A stretch of 45,337 nt of DNA from Clostridiaceae bacterium (GTDB lineage Bacteria; Bacillota; Clostridia; Saccharofermentanales; Saccharofermentanaceae), in assembly GCA_012729635.1 (NCBI GenBank), contig JAAYCT010000011.1, positions 1 through 45,337 on the forward strand, read 5' to 3'. The notes beneath the pieces are model-generated. The model did not search any database. It was not told where the DNA came from and saw only the letters and a list, made by a program, of their open reading frames with translations. This document shows, piece after piece, positions 31,888 to 41,226 of this stretch. Each line of letters begins with the position of its first letter. The first letter of the stretch is position 1. The translations under genes and the position numbers were made by a program.

Positions 31888-32166
31888 CCATACGAGGACA
31901 CAAAAGAGAATAAACAGGAGATATCCGACCACAAAGACTGCGGTGACTAAAAGGATCGCCTTCAGAACGCCCCACGCGACGGCCAGATTCTCCGCTTTGC
32001 CGAAGCTTTCCGATCCGGAAGCCGGCGATGTTCCGGATTTTGACTCGGATTCTGTCGGTTTTCGCTTCGAACGGGAGGGAGAAGACGCGTACCACGGCAT
32101 GCCGTCGACATTCATGTCGGCGATCGTGCGGCCGTCGTCGTCTTCAAATTTCTTGCGTTTTCTCAT
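31879..32166 (-). CDS. Small single-span membrane protein at the end of the opp operon
   Basis: The 95-residue protein begins MRKRKKFEDDDGRTIADMNV followed by DGMPWY. A Ser/Lys-rich spacer and one membrane helix follow (AILLVTAVFVVGYLLFILFC). The start overlaps the oppF 3' end by 23 bp, so it is translated with the operon. The GRTIADMNVDGMPWY motif looks conserved-type rather than random, and I recall similar small proteins in Clostridia. Function unknown; an accessory role for the transporter is possible. Confidence 0.65.
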   Translation of the reverse strand: MRKRKKFEDDDGRTIADMNVDGMPWYASSPSRSKRKPTESESKSGTSPASGSESFGKAENLAVAWGVLKAILLVTAVFVVGYLLFILFCVLVWFR

Positions 32167-33223
32167 CGATCGGTTCCTCTTGCGGTTCCGTTGTTCCTTC
32201 CTGCGCCTGGATCCGAATCATTTCCTCCTTCAGCTCAATATCGCGATCGGGCTCGTTGTGGAGGTGACAGGCGCAGAAATGACCCGGTTCAATCTCTCGA
32301 AAATCAGGCGTGACGTACTTGCAGATTTCCATCATTTCACGACAGCGGGTATGAAATTTGCAACCTTTCGGCGGATTAGCCGGCGAGGGGATACCGCCCT
32401 CCAAAATGATACGTTCCATTTTATAATCGGGATCGGGCATCGGGATAGCGGAGAAGAGCGCTTGAGTATAAGGGTGCAGAGGCTTTTCGAAAAGCTTGGC
32501 TTTATCCGCGTATTCGACGATAACGCCCAGGTACATCACTCCGACCGTGTCGGAGATGTGTTCGACGACCGAAAGATCGTGGGATATAAACAGGTACGTG
32601 AGGCCGAACTGCTTCTGAAGTTTCTTCAGAAGATTGATGATTTGAGCCTGGATCGATACGTCCAAAGCGGAAACCGGCTCGTCACAGACGATAAAATCCG
32701 GATTCAAGGCGAGCGCGCGGGCGATGCAGATTCGTTGGCGCTGACCGCCGGAAAACTCATGCGGGTAACGATCCTTATGATATTCCTGCAGACCGCAGGC
32801 ATGCATGATCCGGGTGATATATTCGTCGAATTGCTCCTTCGGCACAATCTCGTGCTCGCGTACCGCCTCACCGATGATTTCGCCGACCGGCAAACGGGGG
32901 GAGAGGCTGGAATAAGGATCCTGGAAAATGATCTGCATGCGCGGACGCATCTTTCGCAACTGTTCACGGGTAAGCGTAAAGATATCCTGTCCGTCGAAAA
33001 GGATGTCGCCGTCGGTTTTCTCGATCAGACGGAGCAGTGTCCGCCCAATGGTACTTTTCCCGCAGCCGGACTCGCCGACCAGGCCCATCGTCGTTCCGCG
33101 TTTGATCCGGAAGGAAACGCCGTCAACCGCTTTGACCTGGCCGATGGTATTGCGGAAAAACGCGGAGCGGATCGGGAAGTATTTTCGGAGATTTTTAACC
33201 TCGATGATGAATTCTTTTTTCAT
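32144..33223 (-). CDS. oppF: Oligopeptide ABC transporter ATPase OppF-like
   Basis: The 359-residue ATPase has Walker A GESGCGKST (~54-62), IFQDPYSSLSPRLPVGEII, signature LSGGQRQRICIARAL, Walker B FIVCDEPVSALD and the switch His in LFISHDLSVVEHI. The C-terminal oligopeptide/dipeptide domain carries Cys residues in GCKFHTRC...C...C, as in OppF/DppF proteins with a 4Fe-4S-type site. AAGGAG precedes ATG 33223, 1 bp after oppD ends. It powers peptide uptake together with OppD. Confidence 0.95.
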   Translation of the reverse strand: MKKEFIIEVKNLRKYFPIRSAFFRNTIGQVKAVDGVSFRIKRGTTMGLVGESGCGKSTIGRTLLRLIEKTDGDILFDGQDIFTLTREQLRKMRPRMQIIFQDPYSSLSPRLPVGEIIGEAVREHEIVPKEQFDEYITRIMHACGLQEYHKDRYPHEFSGGQRQRICIARALALNPDFIVCDEPVSALDVSIQAQIINLLKKLQKQFGLTYLFISHDLSVVEHISDTVGVMYLGVIVEYADKAKLFEKPLHPYTQALFSAIPMPDPDYKMERIILEGGIPSPANPPKGCKFHTRCREMMEICKYVTPDFREIEPGHFCACHLHNEPDRDIELKEEMIRIQAQEGTTEPQEEPIDEKTQEI

Positions 33224-33224
33224 G

Positions 33225-34412
33225 TCACAACTCCTTCACATCGACGGTGAAAGGGACGGATGAGATATCTCCTTGATCCCGGAACAAATAGCAGGAAGTG
33301 CAATGGGTGTCACCGACCTTATATTCCGGAGGATACCCTTCGCTGAAGCAGGTATCGACGGCAAAATCGCATCGGTCCCGAAAATAGCAATAATTTGGCA
33401 TTTCGAGGGGATTCGGAACGCTTCCCCGGATGTTATACAGCTCATCGACCTTTTTCCCGACAACCGGTTTGGAGTTCATCAGCCCGATGGTATAGGGGTG
33501 CTTCGGGTCATGGAAAATTTCATGAGCGGTTCCTTTTTCGATAATTCGTCCGGCGTACATGACGACTACATAATCCGCCATATCGGCGACCACCCCGAGG
33601 TCGTGGGTAATCAGCATAATCGAGGCTCCGATCCGGCTTTTCAAATTTCTTAAAAGATCAAGAATCTGGGCTTGAATCGTCACATCGAGTGCGGTGGTCG
33701 GCTCATCGGCGATAATCAGGCCGGGATCACAGGCGAGTGCCATAGCGATCATGATCCGTTGGCGCATGCCTCCTGAAAGCTCATGCGGATACATCTTGTA
33801 CACGCCGTCGGGGTTTGCGATCCCGACCAGCTTCAGCATATCGATTGTGCGTCGCTTGACCTCCTGATCGGGCATTCTCGGATTGTGAAGTTTAATGACT
33901 TCGTCGACCTGATCACCGGATTTGAATACCGGATTTAAGCTGGTCATCGGCTCCTGGAAAATCATACTAACCTTGTTTCCGCGGATATGGATCATTTCTG
34001 AGGTCGGCGTATTGACGATGTTATAAGCTTTTCCTTCTCCGAGATTGAATCGTATCTCTCCGCCGACGGTTTGGCCCTGCGGCCGCTGAAGTAATTGCAT
34101 GAGCGACAGACTGGTGACGCTCTTGCCGCAACCGGATTCGCCGACGATACCGACCGTCGCACCCGTGGGTACCGAGAAGGAGATTCCGTCGACCGCTTTT
34201 ACGGTACCGATATCGGTAAAAAAGTAGGTGCAAAGATTCTCAAACTCGACAATATTATTCGGGTCCTTCATGACAGTCGTGTATTGCTGAGGATCCGAGC
34301 CGCTGTTTGCCCGCTGCTTTTCAAGCCTGCGCGTAATCTTCCGGTTAAAGCGAGTGATGCGGGCTGATTCCCGGGTGCTGATATAGTTGGCTTTCTTCGC
34401 GTCTTTCTTCAT
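33225..34412 (-). CDS. oppD: Oligopeptide ABC transporter ATPase OppD-like
   Basis: The 395-residue ATPase has an N-terminal basic extension of ~50 residues (MKKDAKKANYISTRESARIT onward). Walker A GESGCGKS, FQEPMTSLNPVFKSGDQV, signature LSGGMRQRIMIAMAL, Walker B LIIADEPTTALD and ITHDLGVVADMADYV follow. The C-terminal region has YCYFRDRCDFAVDTC, typical of peptide-transporter ATPases. It lies 13 bp downstream of oppC and directly upstream of oppF. The basic N-terminal extension is unusual for OppD; the rest is standard. Confidence 0.95.
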   Translation of the reverse strand: MKKDAKKANYISTRESARITRFNRKITRRLEKQRANSGSDPQQYTTVMKDPNNIVEFENLCTYFFTDIGTVKAVDGISFSVPTGATVGIVGESGCGKSVTSLSLMQLLQRPQGQTVGGEIRFNLGEGKAYNIVNTPTSEMIHIRGNKVSMIFQEPMTSLNPVFKSGDQVDEVIKLHNPRMPDQEVKRRTIDMLKLVGIANPDGVYKMYPHELSGGMRQRIMIAMALACDPGLIIADEPTTALDVTIQAQILDLLRNLKSRIGASIMLITHDLGVVADMADYVVVMYAGRIIEKGTAHEIFHDPKHPYTIGLMNSKPVVGKKVDELYNIRGSVPNPLEMPNYCYFRDRCDFAVDTCFSEGYPPEYKVGDTHCTSCYLFRDQGDISSVPFTVDVKEL

Positions 34413-34425
34413 CTTTCGCTTCTCC

Positions 34426-36474
34426 TCACTGCTTCATCTTCGGATCGAAGGCGTCCCGTAAACCGTCGCCTACGAAATTGAAGGCAATAACCGTCAGGCA
34501 GATCAGAAGTCCGACCGGTATCCAGATATATGCGTAACGGATCAGGTTTTCGTTGGAGCTGGTGATCGAGTTAATCATGGTGCCCCACGTGGCGAGCGGG
34601 TGTTTGACACCAAGGCCGAGAAACGAGAGGGTGGACTCCATGATGATTACGGAACCGAGTCCCATCGTTGCCGATACAATCAATTGAGGCATAACATTGG
34701 GAATCAGATGGCGGAATATTTTGCGTCTGGAGGATATCCCCGTGGATTCCGCCGCGGTCATAAATTCCTGTTCGCGGAGCGAAAGAATCTGACCGCGCAC
34801 CAAACGAGCGACGGGCGCCCATCCGAGGATGCCCATCACGACCATCATCCAGATAAGTCGCATATAGGAGCCCATTTTAACGCCGTCAAAAAAGGCTCCG
34901 AGGATAATCAGAATCGGATAGGTCGGTATACAGTAAAAAACGTCAACCAATCGCATGATTACCGTGTCGACCCAGCCGGCGAAGTAGCCGGCAATGCCGC
35001 CCATAATGACTCCGAGGATTACCTCCAGTATGACAACGACAAAACCGACCATCAGGCTGACTCTACCGCCGTACATCATTCGTGCCAGAATATCGAATCC
35101 GTCTGCATCGGTACCAAATATATGCTCGCGCGACGGCGGGGCGTAAATGTCAATCAGATGCGTAATCTGCTCGCAGGTCAGCTCCCATGTGCCGACCTTG
35201 AATGTTGCCGTAATTTCCGTATCGACCGCAGTCAGCTCTCCTTTCTCGTCGACGAGAAAATTGCCGTCCATGTCCATCCGAGGAAGCGGGAATGAGAAGA
35301 CCGCGGTCTTCTGTCCGGATTCCTCGGCTTCGAGGATCGCTTTTTCGGTTGCTTTTTTGAAATCCATCGAAAGGGTATCGCCACCCGTATACCGACGAAC
35401 CACAAAAGTGGAAAGGGAAGCGACCGGAGATTCTCCCCGGAGCACAACATAACCGTCATCGCGTTTCTCGACCGAAAAGGAATCTCCGTCCAATTCAAAT
35501 TCTCCGTCCGTATACATCGAAAGCAGAGCCAGAGGCTTATAATCCTCGCGGATGGAAGAACCGGATTCGAAGGCATCAAAGACAAAAAGTGAGAAAACAA
35601 GCACGGTGCTTGCTTCCCCGGAAAAAGTGATTCGGTATCCATCTTCGTCGTAGGAAATTTTGTATGAGATATCATTATATTCAAAAGAATTCGTCTCAAT
35701 ACCTTCGAGGAAGGCGTCCGTAAACCCGGAGCCCGGGTCGGTACCGGGAAAAATCATTTTACCAGTGGAAAGCTGGAGGGCGGAATACGCGTTTTTTGCG
35801 ACTGAGACCACATTATATTTTTCACCATCCGCCTCAAAGCTCTCTGCGTTCGACTCAATCGCGGACAAGAAAGATGCTTCGAATTCTTCACCCACGGGTG
35901 AAACGTGCAAAAAGGCTTTGATTCGAGTATTGTATGATGATACTTCCGTCATTCCCGAAAAATGAGCGACTTCGATTTCGGCTCCGCTGTCCAACGAATA
36001 TACCGATTCTCCAAGCTTTCGAATTATATAGGATGAGCCGTCCGATCCGGAGACCGGAAGATCTTTGAGACCGGTGGTTTCCATTTCGGTAATATAGGAA
36101 GTCATCCGGTTTCGGATTGTGAAATGTACATCAATGTTCTCATCAACAACATAGCTTTGGTAATCGGTCCGCTCGTTCGCCTGTGCGTAATTGACGACGA
36201 GCGAATCATACTTATAGAAAATTTCCGTTTGCCCGTACGGATATAATAACGGAATGAAAAAAGAGAAAATAAACATGATGATGAGAATGACGGAACCGAG
36301 AATCGCTAGCTTGTTCCGAAAAAATCTCTTGGCAACCAGCCGCCCCGGAGAAAGGACTTTAATTCTTTGCGTGTCTGAAAGCTCCATAACATAGTCTTCT
36401 GCGGTTTCCGCATCTTTGACTCTGCGTTCTTTTTCTTCCATTGCACGAAGGACTTCGTTGAAATTTTTCGTCAT
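34426..36474 (-). CDS. oppC: Oligopeptide ABC transporter permease OppC-like with large extracytoplasmic insertion
   Basis: At 682 residues this is more than twice the usual OppC size (~300). Residues ~20-75 are the OppC N terminus with helix 1 (KLAILGSVILIIMFIFSFFI). The normal permease core resumes at ~450 with HIFGTDADGFDILARMMYGG, then four or more helices and the EAA-type loop EQEFMTAAESTGISSRRKIF. The ~380 residues between lie outside the membrane. They contain related units such as FEYNDISYKISYDEDGYRIT and FELDGDSFSVEKRDDGYVVL. AAGGAGG precedes ATG 36474. The insertion may contact the oversized OppA or the cell wall (inferred). Confidence 0.93.
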   Translation of the reverse strand: MTKNFNEVLRAMEEKERRVKDAETAEDYVMELSDTQRIKVLSPGRLVAKRFFRNKLAILGSVILIIMFIFSFFIPLLYPYGQTEIFYKYDSLVVNYAQANERTDYQSYVVDENIDVHFTIRNRMTSYITEMETTGLKDLPVSGSDGSSYIIRKLGESVYSLDSGAEIEVAHFSGMTEVSSYNTRIKAFLHVSPVGEEFEASFLSAIESNAESFEADGEKYNVVSVAKNAYSALQLSTGKMIFPGTDPGSGFTDAFLEGIETNSFEYNDISYKISYDEDGYRITFSGEASTVLVFSLFVFDAFESGSSIREDYKPLALLSMYTDGEFELDGDSFSVEKRDDGYVVLRGESPVASLSTFVVRRYTGGDTLSMDFKKATEKAILEAEESGQKTAVFSFPLPRMDMDGNFLVDEKGELTAVDTEITATFKVGTWELTCEQITHLIDIYAPPSREHIFGTDADGFDILARMMYGGRVSLMVGFVVVILEVILGVIMGGIAGYFAGWVDTVIMRLVDVFYCIPTYPILIILGAFFDGVKMGSYMRLIWMMVVMGILGWAPVARLVRGQILSLREQEFMTAAESTGISSRRKIFRHLIPNVMPQLIVSATMGLGSVIIMESTLSFLGLGVKHPLATWGTMINSITSSNENLIRYAYIWIPVGLLICLTVIAFNFVGDGLRDAFDPKMKQ

Positions 36475-36486
36475 CTTCGCGCCTCC

Positions 36487-37476
36487 TTAATTGACCCGGA
36501 CTCGAGGGTCGACCACCGCGTACAGAATGTCTGCCATTAGGTTGCCCGCGAGAACCAGGACCGAACTGAAGGCGAGATAGAACATAGTAAACGGGATATC
36601 GCCATTGATCATCGCGTGAAAGGAAGTAAATCCGATTCCCGGTATTGCGAAAAGCGTTTCGGTAATGAGTGCTCCTCCAAATAAACCGGGGAGTGAAGCA
36701 CCGAGAATGGTGACTAAAGGAATCAGGGTATTGCGAAAAGCGTGATGACTGATAACGCGCTTCTCGGGAAGCCCTTTGGCTCGAGCGGTCCGAATATAGT
36801 CCGCGTTCAACACCTCCAGTGTGTTGGTTCTCGTATAACGCATCAGAGGACCGATACTGATAATAACCAAAGTCAGTGCCGGCATAATGAAATGTTTCAA
36901 CAAATCAACAAATTTCCCCCAATCTGAAAGTTGAAGGTAATATCTTCCCTGAATCCCGCTGATGTCGAGCCAGCCGAGCTGTACGGAAAATATCATCTTA
37001 AGGAGGGTTGCGACAAAAAAGGTAGGAAGTGACATTCCGATCAGTGCGATCACCGTTACCGAATAATCAATTCCGCTGTATTGCTTCTTCGCGGCAATGA
37101 CACCGAGCGGGACGGCGATTATGATTTCTAAGACAAAAGCGACAAACGCCAACGCGAAACTGTACCAGATGACATCATTGAATTTTTGCGTACACGAGAC
37201 CGTCCAAAACCAACTGTCGCCGAAATTGCCCTGTACAGCATTCTTTAACCAAGTGAAATATCCGAGAAAGATACCCTTGTCCATTCCGTATCGGGCGTTT
37301 AAATCCTCAATCCATTCCGCTGCGCTTTTTTGCGCGCCGGGCGCTTTTGCCAGTTGCCTTGCAGTCGTTTCGACATAACTTGAGGGAAGGCTGTACATGA
37401 TCACATAAACGATGAACATGACGAAAAAGAGAATCATTATGCTCATTAATATTCGTTTTGTCAGGAATCTTATCAT
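36487..37476 (-). CDS. oppB: Oligopeptide ABC transporter permease OppB-like
   Basis: The start at ATG 37476 follows GGGGAAG; the in-frame ATG at 37551 lies closer to the hairpin and lacks a site. The 329-residue protein has six membrane helices, the N-terminal IRFLTKRILMSIMILFFVMF, the periplasmic loop, and the EAA loop ADYIRTARAKGLPEKRVISH. ALITETLFAIPGIGF and the C-terminal DPRVRVN are standard for OppB/DppB. It forms the membrane channel with OppC, which starts 13 bp downstream. Confidence 0.95.
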   Translation of the reverse strand: MIRFLTKRILMSIMILFFVMFIVYVIMYSLPSSYVETTARQLAKAPGAQKSAAEWIEDLNARYGMDKGIFLGYFTWLKNAVQGNFGDSWFWTVSCTQKFNDVIWYSFALAFVAFVLEIIIAVPLGVIAAKKQYSGIDYSVTVIALIGMSLPTFFVATLLKMIFSVQLGWLDISGIQGRYYLQLSDWGKFVDLLKHFIMPALTLVIISIGPLMRYTRTNTLEVLNADYIRTARAKGLPEKRVISHHAFRNTLIPLVTILGASLPGLFGGALITETLFAIPGIGFTSFHAMINGDIPFTMFYLAFSSVLVLAGNLMADILYAVVDPRVRVN

Positions 37477-37596
37477 TTTTCTTCCCCAATCCGGATCACA
37501 ACATAACTCCGTATGCGGACCGTTAACGTTACCATTTTCGGAGGTCCGCACACGAAGCTGAAACTGAAACTAGCAAGTGTTTTTTTTTGCAGAGCA

Positions 37597-37620
37597 GGGG
37601 TGCCCCCGGAGGGGCACCCC
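37597..37620 (-). other. Very stable intercistronic hairpin between oppA and oppB
   Basis: A perfect 10-bp stem GGGGTGCCCC/GGGGCACCCC. On the transcribed minus strand the loop is UCCG closed by C-G, a UNCG-class tetraloop. No T-run follows in the direction of transcription, so this should protect the upstream oppA message or terminate only partly. That would give more binding protein than permease. Confidence 0.75.
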
Positions 37621-37632
37621 TTTAAGCTATAC

Positions 37633-40074
37633 TTAGTTCATTTCGAGTGTTTCAAGATCATGCATCCATCCCCAGTAAGTGGTGATGTCCGGTGTTAACG
37701 TGCTGATGTTGATGCGCTCGGTAGAGAAAAGAATTACGTTTTGTCTTTGATAGGTGGGAACTTCAACCGCCCAGTCCATAACGATTTCAAGACACTCTTT
37801 ATAAGTGGCTTTACGGAAGCTCTGATCAGTGGTTGCCCGCGCGGCGAGAATCAACTCGTCCAGAGTAAGATCGTTGATTCCGTAATAATTGGAATCGGTG
37901 CCGCCGTGTCCGACTGCATTATCGGAGGAGTATACCTGATACATGTCGGGATCCGGCGTAGCCTGCCAGGCCGCCGCCCACATTGCGCAGGTGCCGGCGT
38001 CCAAAGCGGTCCAGAGCACGGAACTGTTGGAAAGGTCGTTGATCTGAAGATCAATTCCTATGGTTGCCAAAGCAGACGAAGCGGCGGTTACAATTCCGAA
38101 TGCGGGATGGTCGCCCGTTCCGTCGGCCGGAATCATAAACTCGTAAGCAAGCGAGGCTCCTTGAGGTGCTTTTGTAAATTTTCCGGTTTCATCGTTAAAG
38201 GTGAAGCCCGCTGCCTTGAGATATCCGACGGCGGCATTCAGCGCCGCGTCAAATTTTTGACTGTCGGTCATATTGTCCGTATAGATAAGATTTCCGTCCA
38301 CATCTCTGGAGTAGGCGATCTGATAGCCTTCATCCGCCGGCTTGGGTGCCGCCCATGAAGTGTTGGAAATCGGGTATTGAATCACCGATGCGCGCTCCCC
38401 GTAGTAGGAACCGATAACGGAATCCCGGTATGCGGCAAATACGGTTGCGAAGGCTTTGCGCAGATTTTTTGAAGCCTCGGAGCCGCTGTCGCCCCCGACA
38501 CTCACAACATCGGCCTGAATGCCGATATAGCCGTATCCAAGATTATCAACGGAGTTCGTGGTAATCACATCACCGGTCATTTCACCGCCGTTATAGTCCT
38601 TGATCGATTTTACGACATCCGAACTGATCGACGGATCGGAGATGTCAAGCGTCCCGGTTGCGATACCGGTCAACTTGTCAGCATCGGTTACCTCTTGGAA
38701 CAGAACGTATTTGATTTTCGGCATACCTTTATAGTAAAGCTCGTTGGCTTCGAAGGTCACAACACCGTTATTGTAGGAAACGAATTTGTAAGGACCGGCA
38801 CCGATCGGTGTGGAGCTGACGGATTTGAGTTTGCTCAAATCACCCTTCGGAAAGCCGAACTGGTTCTGGTTGTAATTATACAGGCTCGGATCTCCGTAAT
38901 AGTGGAGCGGGGCGACGGCAAAGTTGAATTGCAGAATCGCCGTCGCGTCGAGCGAATCCATGGTTACACGAACGGAATAGTCGCCGGTTTTCTCGATTCC
39001 CGAGACATATTTGCGGGAGTCACCGGTTTGTACCGATTTTGCAAGTTCGGGGTAATCCGCAACCAAAGTGTCTCCGATAAACGCGATAATACCGGTACCC
39101 GCACTTTCATAATTGATCCCGTCATCGCTGAGATCATAACCGTAGGCTTCCAATATCATATTCCAATACTCTTCTACGGTCGGATACTCTCCGGCGGCCA
39201 AATCAAAGGATTTACCGGTTGCATCATAAAACAGACCGTCGTCCCCGAGACCGTCAGCATACCCCCAAAGGTATTCCCCCATCGCGACTTGCAGTCCGAC
39301 GTTGGCGCTGACTTCATCGGCTGTAAATCCGGTCGCCATCTCTGCGTAGGAAGAGTAATTTGCGACGCAGTAGTCAATAATCTCCTGCGTGAAGGCAATA
39401 CCGGCCGTTTTGAAGGCTTTTTCAAAATTCTGTGCATCGGCGGCCGAATAGAATGAACTTGCGGAAGTATCATTACCCGCCGCGATGTCGTCAAAAATCA
39501 ATTTCCAAACCGCAGCCATTCCGGATCGGTAATCCGCCATTCCGCGGATTGGCAGTGCGTAGAATGTTGCGCTCCCATCGTACGCGGGATCGGCATACAC
39601 ATACATATTGAAAATAACATCATCCGCGGTTAGGGGTTTCCCGTCGGAAAAAACGATGTCATCTCGAATATCAAAATCATATACAACGGATCCGTCGGCG
39701 TTTTCCGTAATGATGCAGTTCGCGATACCGTTATAGTAATGATCCGTTCCGTCATATGTGATGGTTTGGCCGTCCTTGCCGTTGAGAAGCATATTGCCCT
39801 CACGGTCGAAGTCGAGCAATGCGACGGACGCCATGGTGTAGACATCAACATCATAAGCGGACGACGCAAAAAACGGGCTGAACTTTTCCGAGAAATTCGA
39901 GTAGCCGACGACCAGTGTCTGATCCTTCACCGGATCGGGCGTCGTTGCCTCCGGTGTGGTCGTGGCTTCCGTGCCGGAAGTCTCGGTGGGGGTTTTCTTC
40001 TCGACACACGCGGTCAGAGAGAAAATCATGGTTAGGGACAAAAGCAATGCCAAGATTCGTAATCTGCCTTTCAT
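37633..40074 (-). CDS. oppA: Oligopeptide-binding lipoprotein OppA-like (SBP family 5)
   Basis: AGGAGG is 7 nt from the ATG at 40074; the ATG at 40080 is only 1 nt from it. The signal peptide ends IFSLTAC (lipobox), with a Thr/Glu/Pro-rich linker. SBP_bac_5 features are LVVGYSNFSEKFSPFFASSA, YDFDIRDDIVFSDGKPLTAD, GIEKTGDYSVRVTMDSLDAT, PIGAGPYKFVSYNNGVVTFE and NLRKAFATVFAAYRD. At 813 residues it is ~250 longer than typical OppA; extra segments are at ~195-330 (between helical TFYALPIRG and the GIEKTGDY strand). It captures peptides for OppBCDF. Confidence 0.93.
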   Translation of the reverse strand: MKGRLRILALLLSLTMIFSLTACVEKKTPTETSGTEATTTPEATTPDPVKDQTLVVGYSNFSEKFSPFFASSAYDVDVYTMASVALLDFDREGNMLLNGKDGQTITYDGTDHYYNGIANCIITENADGSVVYDFDIRDDIVFSDGKPLTADDVIFNMYVYADPAYDGSATFYALPIRGMADYRSGMAAVWKLIFDDIAAGNDTSASSFYSAADAQNFEKAFKTAGIAFTQEIIDYCVANYSSYAEMATGFTADEVSANVGLQVAMGEYLWGYADGLGDDGLFYDATGKSFDLAAGEYPTVEEYWNMILEAYGYDLSDDGINYESAGTGIIAFIGDTLVADYPELAKSVQTGDSRKYVSGIEKTGDYSVRVTMDSLDATAILQFNFAVAPLHYYGDPSLYNYNQNQFGFPKGDLSKLKSVSSTPIGAGPYKFVSYNNGVVTFEANELYYKGMPKIKYVLFQEVTDADKLTGIATGTLDISDPSISSDVVKSIKDYNGGEMTGDVITTNSVDNLGYGYIGIQADVVSVGGDSGSEASKNLRKAFATVFAAYRDSVIGSYYGERASVIQYPISNTSWAAPKPADEGYQIAYSRDVDGNLIYTDNMTDSQKFDAALNAAVGYLKAAGFTFNDETGKFTKAPQGASLAYEFMIPADGTGDHPAFGIVTAASSALATIGIDLQINDLSNSSVLWTALDAGTCAMWAAAWQATPDPDMYQVYSSDNAVGHGGTDSNYYGINDLTLDELILAARATTDQSFRKATYKECLEIVMDWAVEVPTYQRQNVILFSTERINISTLTPDITTYWGWMHDLETLEMN

Positions 40075-40132
40075 TTTCATTCCTCCTGTTTATTGGGCCT
40101 TTGTTCTGTTATCCCCCGGTATAGGTACTATT

Positions 40133-40675
40133 TTACCCCCCGAGTTCATACGATGCAATTCGTTCTTTGTGTCTAAAAAGCAAATATACGAGAAAAAGAA
40201 GCGTGAGATCGCAAACGAAAAAAATCGCGTCTCCGGGAAAAGTGAGTGAAGATACATCCGTGAGTCGAATTAAAAATCCCGCCGACGCAATGCCGGCAAA
40301 AAGCGCGATAAGCATCGCCGTAAGGGACGGTCTGCCGCGAAAACGATCGTTCTGCTCTCGGGTCAACGGAGGCTTTACCCGAAGAAGGGCCCAAGCCAGC
40401 ATGGAGACAAGGAAGAGCGGCACAGCAAGAAAAGCATGGGGAATGATAATAAAGAAAGTTCTTGCGGCTGACGATTCGATCCATAAAGGGAGAAGATACG
40501 CAGCCCACGATATGGCGGATATGATTGCAATCCGCTTTCCGGTCGCTCGAATTTCTTCTTCGGAAGCCGAAAAATCGAAGTATTTTCCTTTGTATACGAT
40601 CTTTTGCTTCGATTTCCCGTTTGGGTCCTCGATCCGTTCGATCTCGTAATCGTTCGCGTATTTTTTTGAAATCAT
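40133..40675 (-). CDS. Membrane protein of unknown function upstream of opp
   Basis: The 180-residue protein has an N-terminal soluble segment (IVYKGKYFDFSASEEEIRAT) and four membrane helices (IAIISAISWAAYLLPLWI, FFIIIPHAFLAVPLFLVSML, LTAMLIALFAGIASAGFLI, AIFFVCDLTLLFLVYLLF). It ends 59 bp before oppA on the same strand and has its own strong promoter, so it may be the first gene of the opp transcript. I do not recognise the family. Confidence 0.7.
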   Translation of the reverse strand: MISKKYANDYEIERIEDPNGKSKQKIVYKGKYFDFSASEEEIRATGKRIAIISAISWAAYLLPLWIESSAARTFFIIIPHAFLAVPLFLVSMLAWALLRVKPPLTREQNDRFRGRPSLTAMLIALFAGIASAGFLIRLTDVSSLTFPGDAIFFVCDLTLLFLVYLLFRHKERIASYELGG

Positions 40676-40716
40676 GACGTACCCACATGATTTGATAATA
40701 TAAAATTCGATGGCTT

Positions 40717-40746
40717 ATTTTACTCTCTTTTCCGAGTGCCTGTCAA
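40717..40746 (-). promoter_or_regulatory. Promoter of the membrane protein/opp transcript
   Basis: On the minus strand TTGACA (40746-40741), an 18-bp spacer and TAAAAT (40722-40717) stand ~40 bp before the start codon at 40675. Confidence 0.6.
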
Positions 40747-40884
40747 TCACAATGTCGTTATGCCGGTAGATTCCGTACACCTTATCTCATTGTATCACCG
40801 TATCGGACATCGTGCGATTTTTCGGATCGCGGTTTCATTTTTCTTTTTATGACATATAATAATTTCGCAACGGAGGGTTGAAAT

Positions 40885-41188
40885 ATGTTTTGTGTGCGAT
40901 GCGGAGCGGAACTGGCGGAACGCGATCTTTCAAGCCATCGATTTGGTACCCTTCACATACGCAAAAGTTATGCTTATATTGTTCTTTCTTGTCCTCGTAC
41001 TTTCTCTGATCCGCTTCCTGCTGGCGCTTCTTGTTCTTTTTAAATTACAATGGTCGCTTGACTTGTTTTACTGGTATTATCGAATTATGGATCCGCTTCG
41101 CCATAAACTCGAAAAATCGGAAAAAAAGCCGGAAGCTTTTTCGTCAATTTATGAGGAGTATGCCGCGATGTGGCGGGAATCCAAATAG
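40885..41188 (+). pseudogene. Zinc-ribbon/membrane protein gene, probably frameshifted
   Basis: GGAGGG stands 7 nt before ATG 40885, whose frame reads MFCVRCGAELAE, the usual start of zinc-ribbon proteins, and then becomes nonsense. The +1 frame, open from GTG 40892 to 41188, encodes a membrane helix (VMLILFFLVLVLSLIRFLLA) and a soluble tail ending KPEAFSSIYEEYAAMWRESK. A one-base indel between ~40920 and 40960 would join them. Alternatively the 98-codon frame is a gene starting at GTG. A TATAAT box is at 40855-40860. Confidence 0.55.
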
Positions 41189-41226
41189 AGGAACGATGAA
41201 CAATCAGTCGCAGTCGGAGGTTTTAC

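Noticed and set aside
31799-33250. 483-codon plus-strand frame opposite oppF
   Set aside because: The minus strand carries all ABC ATPase motifs; the plus frame is a shadow of GC-biased codons.
37741-39456. Long plus-strand frames opposite oppA
   Set aside because: They are antisense shadows of a clear SBP family 5 gene and have no start sites.
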